64,000 nt of DNA, taken from positions 102,693-166,692 of the forward strand of contig WGFM01000017.1 of the NCBI GenBank assembly GCA_015492245.1. The letters run 5' to 3'. Made by a program: the position numbers and the translations under genes. Every line of letters begins with the position of its first letter. Position 1 is the stretch's first letter. The notes below the pieces were generated by a model. It had not been told where the DNA came from and did no database searches. It saw only the letters and a list, made by a program, of their open reading frames with translations. Below, piece after piece: positions 17,984 through 26,710 of this stretch. The DNA is from Deltaproteobacteria bacterium (GTDB lineage: Bacteria > Desulfobacterota > GWC2-55-46 > DRQE01).

Positions 17984-18010
17984 TTGGCACTCTGGGGGCG
18001 AGAGTGCTAA
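17984..18010 (+). promoter_or_regulatory. CIRCE operator (HrcA site) of groESL
   Basis: TTGGCACTC and GAGTGCTAA are separated by exactly nine bases, matching the CIRCE inverted repeat with one mismatch. HrcA is expected to bind it and repress groESL until heat shock. It lies just upstream of the -35 element, not over the start site. Confidence 0.95.
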
Positions 18011-18017
18011 AAAGGTC

Positions 18018-18046
18018 TTGACAAAGCTGCAGGAGATTCTTATATT
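18018..18046 (+). promoter_or_regulatory. Promoter of groESL
   Basis: A consensus TTGACA (18018-18023), a 17-base spacer and TATATT (18041-18046). Predicted initiation near 18053 leaves about 50 bases of leader ending in AAAAAAGGAGGT before groES. Confidence 0.85.
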
Positions 18047-18103
18047 CAATAATACCAAGCCACGAAGAACCCCCAAAAAACTTCAAAAAAGGAGGTATGT
18101 TAT

Positions 18104-18394
18104 ATGAAGATCAAACCCCTTCATGACCGTGTAATTGTGAAAAGACTGGAGGAAGAGGAGAAGACAAAGGGTGGCATAATAATCCCCGATACCGCAAAGG
18201 AGACCCCTGTTGAGGGCAGGGTGGTGGCCGTCGGGCCTGGAAGAAAGGATGAGAACGGAAAGCTCATACCAATGGATGTGAAAGAGGGTGATAGGGTCAT
18301 ATTCAGCAAGTATGCTGGCACCGAGGTAAAACTTGAAGGCGAGGAATACCTCATAATGAGGGAAGAGGACATACTGGGTATAGTGGAGAGCTAA
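18104..18394 (+). CDS. groES: Co-chaperonin GroES
   Basis: Ten-kilodalton lid of the GroEL chamber, 96 residues. [28 protein letters not shown] contains the mobile-loop region, followed by VVAVGPGRK and a C-terminal beta-strand. It has a strong ribosome site and is followed 51 bases later by groEL. Confidence 0.98.
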   Translation: MKIKPLHDRVIVKRLEEEEKTKGGIIIPDTAKETPVEGRVVAVGPGRKDENGKLIPMDVKEGDRVIFSKYAGTEVKLEGEEYLIMREEDILGIVES

Positions 18395-18430
18395 AACAAT
18401 CAAAGGTATCAAAATTTAAAAAATTTATAA

Positions 18431-20071
<1,641 letters not shown>

Positions 20072-20103
20072 GGGGGCCCTGTTTAAAGAGGCAACCAGAA
20101 AGG

Positions 20104-20136
20104 GGGTGGCACAGAATAGAGGTGCCGCCCTTTTTT
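20104..20136 (+). terminator. Rho-independent terminator of groESL
   Basis: GGGTGGCAC pairs with GTGCCGCCC (one G-T wobble) and is followed by TTTTTT, 32 bases after the groEL stop. Confidence 0.88.
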
Positions 20137-20167
20137 GTGCTCAAAAGTGTTGTCCAGACATGAATCT

Positions 20168-20827
20168 ATGGAAGAGAAAAAGAGGATAGAAAGACTCATA
20201 GAGGGTGTAAAGAGGGAGCTTTCAGGGTTCAACATGCCCTATGTTACAGAGGTCTCTGAAAAGAGCCGCGATCCCTTCAGGGTGCTTGTAAGCTGCCTTT
20301 TAAGCCTGAGGACCAAGGATGAGGTTACCGCCCCTGCATCCGAAAGGCTTTTCAAAAGGGGAGCCACGCCAGAGGCACTCTGCGCCCTTCCTCTAAAGAC
20401 CATAGAGCGGCTCATATACCCTGTGGGCTTCTATCGGGTTAAGGCAAGAAACATAAAGGCTGTCTGTAGAGAACTCATAGAAAGATACGACTCAAAAGTG
20501 CCCGACAGGGTGGAAGAGCTTTTAAAACTCAGGGGCGTGGGTAGAAAGACCGCAACCCTTGTTGTATCCATGGGTTATGGTAGACCTGCCATATGTGTGG
20601 ATACCCATGTGCACAGGATAACCAACCGCTGGGGGGTAGTCTCTACCAGCACACCACACAAGACAGAGCTTTCGCTCTACAGGGTGGTGCCAGAAAGATA
20701 CTGGATAGAGCTCAACACCCTGCTTGTTGCCTTCGGCCAGAATGTGTGTAAACCCATCTCCCCACACTGCTCGATCTGTGGCATCCAGAGATACTGTCGG
20801 CGCATAGGGGTTGGAAAGAGCCGATAG
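20168..20827 (+). CDS. nth: Endonuclease III (DNA glycosylase/AP lyase)
   Basis: Base-excision enzyme for oxidised pyrimidines, 219 residues. The helix-hairpin-helix LRGVGRKTATLV contains the catalytic lysine, and VDTHVHRITNR carries the catalytic aspartate. The C-terminal C-x6-C-x2-C-x5-C binds a [4Fe-4S] cluster. I use MEEKKRIERL as the start; the longer track start lies in the groEL terminator. Confidence 0.96.
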   Translation: MEEKKRIERLIEGVKRELSGFNMPYVTEVSEKSRDPFRVLVSCLLSLRTKDEVTAPASERLFKRGATPEALCALPLKTIERLIYPVGFYRVKARNIKAVCRELIERYDSKVPDRVEELLKLRGVGRKTATLVVSMGYGRPAICVDTHVHRITNRWGVVSTSTPHKTELSLYRVVPERYWIELNTLLVAFGQNVCKPISPHCSICGIQRYCRRIGVGKSR

Positions 20828-20892
20828 GATGACCTTCAGAGAACTCTTTTAGCCCTTAAGCCCTGTGGCTGTGCAGGCTCCATCCAAGCTGC

Positions 20893-20921
20893 TTGCCCCA
20901 CAAGGAGCTTTCTGTTATAAT
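20893..20921 (+). promoter_or_regulatory. Promoter of the metal-uptake cluster, leaderless geometry
   Basis: TTGCCC (20893-20898), a 17-base spacer and a perfect TATAAT (20916-20921). The ATG of the next gene starts 10 bases after the -10 element. TGTTATAATTATATACG over the -10 is weakly palindromic and could be a metal-regulator operator, but the match is poor. Confidence 0.6.
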
Positions 20922-20931
20922 TATATACGCT

Positions 20932-21207
20932 ATGGGAAGGCCACTCTCCATACTGTTACTCATACTTTTTCTGACACTTTCTTACTCGGTGGCCCTCGCT
21001 CATCATCACGATGATGGCCATGTCCACCAAGACTGTATTCTCTGTGTGTACAGTTCCCACAGCCCGGCCCTCAACAACCAGGCGAACCCCCTCACTTCGG
21101 TAATCGCAAGACATGGTATCAACTCCTCCCCTGTCTTTACAGAAGACCGGCTCCTACTTCCATCCTTCGATGCAACAGGTTTTCTGAAACGCGCTCCTCC
21201 TTTATAG
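20932..21207 (+). CDS. Small exported histidine-rich protein
   Basis: Protein of 91 residues. An N-terminal signal sequence (PLSILLLILFLTLSYSVALA) is followed by HHHDDGHVHQDCILC, a likely metal-binding patch in the periplasm. The remaining 55 residues are unremarkable. It lies upstream of a porin and a zinc-type ABC transporter, so a role in metal capture or buffering is inferred. I use ATG at 20932; the track extends it upstream into the promoter. No Shine-Dalgarno is visible. Confidence 0.7.
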   Translation: MGRPLSILLLILFLTLSYSVALAHHHDDGHVHQDCILCVYSSHSPALNNQANPLTSVIARHGINSSPVFTEDRLLLPSFDATGFLKRAPPL

Positions 21208-21291
21208 CCTCTCCGTTCATACCTGTGGTTGCACGCTAACAAAACAGTGTGCTCTCACCGTATAACCATCAACACATGCATGGTATGCATT

Positions 21292-21350
21292 GTGAAGATG
21301 AGGGTGTATGGGCTACCAGGGCCATCGTACCCTGTTGATACCATCTTCAC
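21292..21350 (+). other. Imperfect stem-loop upstream of the porin gene
   Basis: GTGAAGATG (21292-21300) and CATCTTCAC (21342-21350) form a perfect 9-bp outer stem around a 41-base interior with further short pairings such as AGGGT/ACCCT. Just upstream is ATGCATGGTATGCAT, a repeated palindrome. It is not followed by a T tract. It lies between the His-rich gene and the porin and may be an RNA control or processing element. I do not recognise a riboswitch class. Confidence 0.4.
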
Positions 21351-21389
21351 GACGCAGAGATGTTCCATATTTCATAAAGGGAGGAAGCC

Positions 21390-22628
21390 ATGAAGACAGC
21401 ACTGGCCCTGCTTATAACACTGGCAATCCTTGTCTCCACCGCATTTGCCAGAAGCCAGGAGGGAAGGGATGTCCCGGCTGCTGCTGGCCTGAAGGGGCCT
21501 GGGAAGAGAAAGGCCCTTAACATCATGAATCCTGCCATAAGCCTGGTCCTCGATACATTCTACTACAGCACCAGCCTCTCAGCCGATGAGCTTGAGGCAA
21601 GAGAGATACCTGGCTACCGCACCTTCCACGAGGAAGACCACGGCCATGCACACGGTGAGGCCGAAAAGGGGTTCAACCTCAGAAACGCTGAGTTGAGCTT
21701 TCTTGCCCCCGCAGACCCATACTTCAACATCTACATCACAATCCCTGTAAGCGAGACCGGCACCGAACTTGAGGAGGCCTACTTCGTTACCACCTCATTG
21801 CCTGCGGGGCTCCAGATAAAGGGAGGGAAGTTTCGAAGCGGCTTTGGCAGGTTCAACGCCTTTCATCAGCATGCCCGAAACTTTGTGGACCCACCCCTTC
21901 CCTACCGTGCATTCCTTGGTGATGAAGGGCTCATAGAAAAGGGTATTCAGGTTACATATCTTCCTGAGCTACCTGTCTATACACTTATGGGCATGGAGGT
22001 CCTCCAGGGAAGTAACGAGGTGCTCTTCTCTGATGGGACCAAAGATGGTCCCCATGCCTACGGGGGCTTTGTGAAGACATCGGTAGACCTTACAGAACAG
22101 AGCACCATACTTTTCGGTGTGTCCGTTGTGTATGGGAATACAAAGACCTCTTCCATCGAGCATGATAGCGAGCTTGACGGCAACTCCACCATCTACGGGG
22201 CTGAATTCACCTACAAGTGGAAACCCTCCAGAGACAGAAGCCTTATATTCCAGGGCGAATACATGCTGAGAGACCAAACAGGGGACTACACAGAAGATGC
22301 CACCGTGCCCACCCCTCCAGAGAGACTCGAAAGGAGCCAGGACGGGCTATACCTTCAGGCACTCTACCAGTCTGGCAGGTGGAGGGCCGGGGCAAGATAC
22401 GGTGTGCTCGGTATCCTTGAGGACGACTTTATCCTCTCAGGCACACCCAAGGACCTCGGCTCCACTCCCTACAGGGTTACAGGAAGCCTTGAGTTTGTTC
22501 CCACAGAGTTCTCACTAATAAGGCTACAGTACAACCATGACAGGTCAGCAAGAGGTGGAAAGGAAAACAACGAACTGTTTCTACAGTTCATACTGAGCAT
22601 CGGGGCCCACGGTGCCCATACCTTCTAA
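21390..22628 (+). CDS. Outer-membrane beta-barrel protein of a metal-uptake cluster
   Basis: Protein of 412 residues with a signal peptide (MKTALALLITLAILVSTAFA) and alternating amphipathic strands ending in a terminal Phe (FILSIGAHGAHTF), as in outer-membrane barrels. The loop EEDHGHAHGEAEKG near residue 80 and HGAHTF at the end are His-rich. There is no TonB box or plug domain, so it is more likely a porin than a TonB-dependent receptor. A strong AAAGGGAGG precedes the start. The znuA-like gene starts 13 bases after its stop. Zinc specificity is inferred. Confidence 0.75.
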   Translation: MKTALALLITLAILVSTAFARSQEGRDVPAAAGLKGPGKRKALNIMNPAISLVLDTFYYSTSLSADELEAREIPGYRTFHEEDHGHAHGEAEKGFNLRNAELSFLAPADPYFNIYITIPVSETGTELEEAYFVTTSLPAGLQIKGGKFRSGFGRFNAFHQHARNFVDPPLPYRAFLGDEGLIEKGIQVTYLPELPVYTLMGMEVLQGSNEVLFSDGTKDGPHAYGGFVKTSVDLTEQSTILFGVSVVYGNTKTSSIEHDSELDGNSTIYGAEFTYKWKPSRDRSLIFQGEYMLRDQTGDYTEDATVPTPPERLERSQDGLYLQALYQSGRWRAGARYGVLGILEDDFILSGTPKDLGSTPYRVTGSLEFVPTEFSLIRLQYNHDRSARGGKENNELFLQFILSIGAHGAHTF

Positions 22629-22641
22629 AGGAGGCAGGTTT

Positions 22642-23538
22642 ATGTTGAGGCTTTTGTGTATACTTTCACTTCTGCTCCTTGCCGGGCCAGTATATGCCAA
22701 GGTGAACATAGTGGCAACACTGCCATGGATAGGAAGCCTGGCAAAGGATATCGGTAGAGACAGGGTAGAGGTGAGTGTTCTTGTAAGACCCTCTCATGAT
22801 CCCCATTATGTGGAGGCAAGGCCAAGCATGATACTCGCCTTAAGGAAGACCCACATCCTTCTGTATAATGGTCTTGATCTTGAAGCAGGCTATCTACAGG
22901 TCCTTGTAGAGTCATCCAGAAACCCCAGAGTCCAGCCAGGTATGCCCGGTAATGTGGACTGTTCCAGATTCATCGAGGCGATAGGAAAAGAAGAGAATGT
23001 AGATAGAGCTATGGGAGACATACATCCCCTGGGCAACCCGCACTACCATTTTTCTCCAGACAATATCCTCAGGGTGGCAGAGGGCATTGCCACAGCCCTC
23101 GCAGGTATTGATGTCCAGAATGGGGCATATTATAAAGCCAATCTCGATGCCTTCAGAAAAAGGCTGAAGAAGAAACAGAAAGAATGGTTCAAACTACCTG
23201 TAAGGGGCAAAAGATTCATAGCCTTCCACAGGCTCTTCGAATATCTGGCCAGAGATTTCGGCTTCGAGATAATAGGCTACATAGAGCCAAGGCCTGGCAT
23301 ACCCCCCTCGACAGCTCATCTTCAACGGCTTGCAGGGCTCATAGAACAGGAAAACCCTGATGCCATTCTAATAACCACTAATTACGGAAGAAGGGAGGCC
23401 CGCTGGTTGTCCCAGAGGACAGGGGTAAAGACCATTGTGGTTCCCCATGAGGTGGGGGCAGCCATGCCCAAAGGAAGCACCGAGGACTGGTTTGGTTTCA
23501 TGGACAGGGTCCTCGGGGCCATAGGGGAAATAAAGTGA
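22642..23538 (+). CDS. znuA: Metal ABC transporter substrate-binding protein (ZnuA-like)
   Basis: Cluster A-I periplasmic binding protein, 298 residues, with signal peptide MLRLLCILSLLLLAGPVYA. Candidate metal ligands are the histidines in PSHDPHYVEARP, HPLGNPHYHF and FIAFHRLFEYL, as in zinc- and manganese-binding members. It lacks the long His/Asp-rich loop of E. coli ZnuA. The start is ATG at 22642 after AAAGGAGG. The stop overlaps the permease start. Confidence 0.88.
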   Translation: MLRLLCILSLLLLAGPVYAKVNIVATLPWIGSLAKDIGRDRVEVSVLVRPSHDPHYVEARPSMILALRKTHILLYNGLDLEAGYLQVLVESSRNPRVQPGMPGNVDCSRFIEAIGKEENVDRAMGDIHPLGNPHYHFSPDNILRVAEGIATALAGIDVQNGAYYKANLDAFRKRLKKKQKEWFKLPVRGKRFIAFHRLFEYLARDFGFEIIGYIEPRPGIPPSTAHLQRLAGLIEQENPDAILITTNYGRREARWLSQRTGVKTIVVPHEVGAAMPKGSTEDWFGFMDRVLGAIGEIK

Positions 23539-24350
23539 TGGAAGCTCTCGGCTTTCTTGTATATCCCTTTCTGGCCTGTGTATTGTTGATACTCATACAC
23601 ACCTACTTTGGTATCCACATACTTGAGCGTGGAATCATATTCGTAGACCTCTGTCTTGCCCAGTTCATAGGGCTGGGTATGGCCCTTTCGTTGCTTATGG
23701 GATACGATGCCGGAGACAACTATCTCTTCTCGTTCATATCTGCGGTCCTGGGTGCTTCAATCCTCACGCTGTCCAGGCCTATCGCCAAGGTTACAAATAT
23801 AGAGGCATTCATCGGCACACTGTATGTCTTCTCCCTGTCCGCCTCCATCCTCGTCCTCGACCGCTCCCCACAGGGGCTCGAGGAGTTCAAGGCCATTCTG
23901 AACGGCAACATTCTGTGGACAGACCGGTGGGACCTCTTCCACACCTTTATACTGTATTGCCTTGTTGGGGGAGTCCATATCGTTCTGAGCAAAAGGTTCT
24001 TTGACCTTTCGCGCAGTGGCAGGGGTGGGATGGCCTGGGAGTTCCTCTTCTTCCTCGGTTTCGCCATAGTCCTGGTAAGCTCTGTCAGGCTTGCAGGGAT
24101 ACTCCAGGTCTTCTCCTTCCTGCTCATCCCTGCCCTCATTGGAAGACTCTATACGCATGAACCATTAAAGATACTCGTCGTTGGATGGACGATCGGAATC
24201 CTGGCAAGCCTTCTGGGTATAACGGTGTCCTACTTATCGGACCTACCAACATCGCCTGTAATAGTTCTATCTCTGTGTCTTGTCTTCTTTACACTTCTCC
24301 TGCTTAAGGGCCTATGGCGTCATACCCCATCTATTATACGAAAGAGATGA
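23538..24350 (+). CDS. znuB: Metal ABC transporter permease (ZnuB-like)
   Basis: Integral membrane protein of 270 residues with about eight helices, of the ABC-3 family (GIHILERGIIFVDLCLAQFIGLG, VRLAGILQVFSFLLIPALIG). It should form the channel for the ZnuA-like binding protein. Its ATG overlaps the znuA stop. No ATPase gene (ZnuC) lies in this cluster, so the energising subunit must be encoded elsewhere. Confidence 0.88.
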   Translation: MEALGFLVYPFLACVLLILIHTYFGIHILERGIIFVDLCLAQFIGLGMALSLLMGYDAGDNYLFSFISAVLGASILTLSRPIAKVTNIEAFIGTLYVFSLSASILVLDRSPQGLEEFKAILNGNILWTDRWDLFHTFILYCLVGGVHIVLSKRFFDLSRSGRGGMAWEFLFFLGFAIVLVSSVRLAGILQVFSFLLIPALIGRLYTHEPLKILVVGWTIGILASLLGITVSYLSDLPTSPVIVLSLCLVFFTLLLLKGLWRHTPSIIRKR

Positions 24351-24434
24351 CCCTGGGGCATGGGTGTCTGTTGTGAGGGCCACAGATTGAGCCCCTCTTT
24401 ATCGGTTGTACATGAAAACGCCCTCACACCGTAC

Positions 24435-24463
24435 TTGCCAAACACCCTGTTTGGTGGTATATT
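24435..24463 (+). promoter_or_regulatory. Promoter of the selenoprotein gene with a spacer palindrome
   Basis: TTGCCA (24435-24440), a 17-base spacer and TATATT (24458-24463). A perfect inverted repeat, CCAAACA-CCC-TGTTTGG (24438-24454), fills most of the spacer and overlaps the -35. It is a likely operator. Predicted initiation near 24470 leaves about 36 bases of leader with AAAAAAGGAGGTG. Confidence 0.65.
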
Positions 24464-24505
24464 TGAATAGATTTGGTTAAAATCCTTAAAAAAGGAGGTG
24501 GCTAT

Positions 24506-24739
24506 ATGTCGCCAAAGGTTCTGATCTTCGGCAAGGATACCTGACCATACACCACCGCAGCCCGTGAGGACTATGCGAAAAGAGGTTACGAGGTAGAATA
24601 CATAAATGTGGTTACAGACCCGGCTGGCAAGGAGCAGATGCTTCGCTACAGTGGTGAAAGCAGGGTGCCTGTTATTGTGGAGAGGGTGGGCAACGATGTG
24701 CATGTAAGTGTGGGATTCGGTGGCACGTGAGGGGTCTAA
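24506..24739 (+). CDS. Glutaredoxin-like selenoprotein with two in-frame UGA (Sec) codons
   Basis: Reading through two UGA codons gives 77 residues in one continuous frame. UGA at codon 13 falls in the redox motif GKDT-U-PYTT, where glutaredoxins have CPYT. UGA at codon 75 gives the end GFGGT-U-GV followed by TAA, so Sec is third from the C-terminus. Between them the protein has thioredoxin-fold features, including RVPVIV with the expected cis-proline. Each UGA is followed by a SECIS-like hairpin. The layout matches what I recall as UXX-star (seleno)proteins. It has a strong ribosome site (AAAAAAGGAGGTG), its own promoter and a following hairpin. ORF callers miss it because UGA is read as stop. 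Confidence 0.88.
24556..24577 (+). promoter_or_regulatory. Candidate bacterial SECIS element for the first UGA
   Basis: CGCA (24556-24559) pairs with TGCG (24574-24577), and CC with GG inside, leaving an apical CGTGA loop that contains GU. The loop GU is about 20 bases after the UGA at 24542-24544, within the range seen for bacterial SECIS hairpins. The stem is short and internally bulged. Confidence 0.55.
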
Positions 24740-24747
24740 AGCGGGCA

Positions 24748-24766
24748 GGCCGTAAGGTTTACGGCC
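24748..24766 (+). promoter_or_regulatory. Strong bacterial SECIS element for the second UGA
   Basis: GGCCGTAA and TTACGGCC form a perfect 8-bp stem with a GGT loop (24756-24758), 25 bases after the UGA at 24728-24730. A GGU apical loop at this distance is the feature recognised by SelB. Most of the element lies beyond the TAA stop, so coding constraint does not explain the pairing. Confidence 0.8.
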
Positions 24767-24827
24767 AGAGGGTTTCAAAAACAATGGCGTTTCTTTAAAG
24801 ATGTTTGTCTTTCATCTACAGGGGATA

Positions 24828-24855
24828 GATGCGGGGAATCACCCCGCATCTTGAA
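24828..24855 (+). terminator. Hairpin after the selenoprotein gene
   Basis: GATGCGGGG and CCCCGCATC pair across a 5-base loop, followed by TTGAATTT. The stem is strong but the T tract is broken, so it may be a weak terminator or an RNA-stabilising end. It lies between the selenoprotein and ndk. Confidence 0.55.
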
Positions 24856-24889
24856 TTTCGCAACCAAAGGAGGTTAACCAGAAAGAACC

Positions 24890-25312
24890 ATGGCAGAAAG
24901 GACACTCTCTATAGTAAAACCAGATGGGGTGAGGAAGAATCTCGTTGGAGAGGTCATTAAACGCTTCGAAGAAGAAGCCCTTAAGGTGGTAGCACTAAAG
25001 ATGGCCCACCTCACAAAAGACCAGGCACAGGGGTTCTACCATGTGCACAGAGAAAGACCCTTCTTCGATAGCCTTACCACCTTCATGAGCTCTGGCCCGG
25101 TGGTGTTGATGGTGCTCGAGGGCGATGGAGCCATAAAAAAGGTAAGAAAAATAATGGGTGCCACAAACCCTTCAGATGCAGAGCCAGGCACAATAAGGAA
25201 GGATTTTGCAGACTCCATAGAGGAGAATATAGTGCATGGCTCGGACTCACCTGAAAACGCAGGGTTCGAGATAAACTACTTTTTCAACGCCCTGGAGATA
25301 TTCGGCAGGTAA
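24890..25312 (+). CDS. ndk: Nucleoside diphosphate kinase
   Basis: Transfers the gamma-phosphate of ATP to other nucleoside diphosphates. The 140-residue protein has the N-terminal [16 protein letters not shown] and the active-site His in ENIVHGSDS. Length and motifs are fully typical. It has an AAAGGAGG ribosome site 13 bases upstream. The protoglobin gene starts three bases after its stop. Confidence 0.98.
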   Translation: MAERTLSIVKPDGVRKNLVGEVIKRFEEEALKVVALKMAHLTKDQAQGFYHVHRERPFFDSLTTFMSSGPVVLMVLEGDGAIKKVRKIMGATNPSDAEPGTIRKDFADSIEENIVHGSDSPENAGFEINYFFNALEIFGR

Positions 25313-25315
25313 ACC

Positions 25316-26206
25316 ATGGAGAGCATAGAAAACCTGAAAAGCCATTACGGCTTTACCCAGCAGGATGTAGAGAATCTTAAGAGCCTCCTGCCCGTCATGT
25401 CAGGCTACAGACAGGCCTTTGTGGAGGAGTTCTACGACTACATAAAGGATTTTGAAAATACCCCGAGGTTTCTCAAGGACGAGCAGGTCATAAGAAAACA
25501 TCAGGATGCCATCGGCAAGTGGTTCATGGAGCTGTTTTCAGGAGAGTATGGTTACCCCTACTTTCGTGAACTCGAAAGGGTGGGCATGGCACATGTCAAG
25601 ATAAACCTTCCCGCCCACTATGTGAACGCAGCGATGCACTTTGTGAAATGCTACATAGATGACATCCTGAATCGTGAAATAAAAGACGACCAGGAGCTTG
25701 TCCATATAAAGAGGTCTGTGGATAAAATTCTCGATATAAACCTCGATGTCTTCACCTGTTCCTACATAGAGGAAGAAAAAAGGGTCATCTTCATTTCCCA
25801 GAAGGTGGAGACCTATCTGGTGGGCTTTGCGAGAAGATTCTCCTATGGACTGAATCTGGTGCTGATGCTGGGACTGGTCCTGCTCGGCGTGCTTGTAATG
25901 GGGCTCTTTGCCTATGACCTGACCCATGTGTTCGATGGTGACATAGAAAAGGGGCTTCTGGCAACCCTTGGTTCACTGCTGATGCTCTGGGTTGTCATAG
26001 AGTTGATGGACACGGAGGTGCAGCATCTAAAGGGCAAGAAGTTCGCCATAAAGGTCTTCATAAGTGTTGCCCTTGTGGCTGTCATAAGAAAGATACTCAT
26101 AACTACCCTCTCAACAGAGACAGCCATAGGACAGCAAGTATCCCTCGTCTTTGCGGTGGCTGTGCTTGGTGTGTTATACTGGCTCATATCAAGGGTAGAA
26201 GATTGA
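25316..26206 (+). CDS. Protoglobin sensor domain fused to a PsiE-like membrane domain
   Basis: Residues 10-150 match the sensor-globin fold: FVEEFYDYIKDFENTPRFL, FMELFSGEYGYPYF, then RVGMAHVKINLPAHYV, in which His93 is the likely proximal heme ligand. From about residue 170 a hydrophobic domain with four helices follows. Its segment DTEVQHLKGKKFAIKVFISVALVAVIRKILI resembles phosphate-starvation-inducible PsiE proteins. The protein (296 residues) therefore couples a heme gas/redox sensor directly to a membrane protein of unknown function. It is cotranscribed with ndk by spacing alone. Confidence 0.83.
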   Translation: MESIENLKSHYGFTQQDVENLKSLLPVMSGYRQAFVEEFYDYIKDFENTPRFLKDEQVIRKHQDAIGKWFMELFSGEYGYPYFRELERVGMAHVKINLPAHYVNAAMHFVKCYIDDILNREIKDDQELVHIKRSVDKILDINLDVFTCSYIEEEKRVIFISQKVETYLVGFARRFSYGLNLVLMLGLVLLGVLVMGLFAYDLTHVFDGDIEKGLLATLGSLLMLWVVIELMDTEVQHLKGKKFAIKVFISVALVAVIRKILITTLSTETAIGQQVSLVFAVAVLGVLYWLISRVED

Positions 26207-26227
26207 GCCCCCAGGAACTCATCGTTA

Positions 26228-26648
26228 TGTCTTTTAAACCAACCATCAAAGACCTCATAGACTTCTCAAAAGAAGAGAGCTCATGGCGATCGATACGGTG
26301 GCCCCCTCAAGGGGCAACGCAGCCCTACTGCTGGCTCGGGAAAGGTGGTTCCGGGGCTTGCAGATGAAGAAGCTTCCAAGGCTCGTAGGTTGTTCTCAGC
26401 TTCTTGTCTCGTGGTGATGCACACAGACCGGCAGAGCCTTTGAGGGGAGCAGGGTGCAAGGTAAACCTTGTCCCCCCATCAACCCCTTCGATGGGTGCCG
26501 GTTTATGCCACCAGATGGGCATTCTATCGAAAGGTTCCACCGTCTGCTCAAGGGCCATGGACTTACGGTGCTTGTAAGAAAGAGCAGGGGCAGAGATATG
26601 CTCGCCGCATGTGGCCAGCCCGGCACAAAAGTGGATAAAACCTCTTGA
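26228..26648 (+). pseudogene. Decayed remnant of rlmN
   Basis: RlmN methylates A2503 of 23S rRNA and A37 of some tRNAs. The end of this stretch encodes INPFDGCRFMPPDG...RFHRLLKGHGLTVLVRKSRGRDMLAACGQ, the usual RlmN C-terminus. Just before it, in another frame, is RGAGCKVNLVP, normally contiguous with it (KVNLIPxNP); the break lies in a run of C residues. A possible N-terminus (MSFKPTIKDLIDFSKEE) begins at 26228. The radical SAM core is absent in between. The gene is broken and heavily deleted. A functional copy would have to lie elsewhere. Confidence 0.75.
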
Positions 26649-26710
26649 CCCATGCTGGGTGTAATGTTAAAAATTATCTTTTGAATAAACCAGAACAAGG
26701 AGTACTCGTT

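Noticed and set aside
20913-20929. Zur operator over the promoter of the His-rich gene
   Set aside because: TGTTATAATTATATACG is only weakly palindromic and AT-rich because of the -10 element; not convincing without other sites.
24506-24544. Broken glutaredoxin pseudogene
   Set aside because: The only interruptions are UGA codons, both at expected redox positions and both followed by SECIS-like hairpins. Selenocysteine explains this better than decay.
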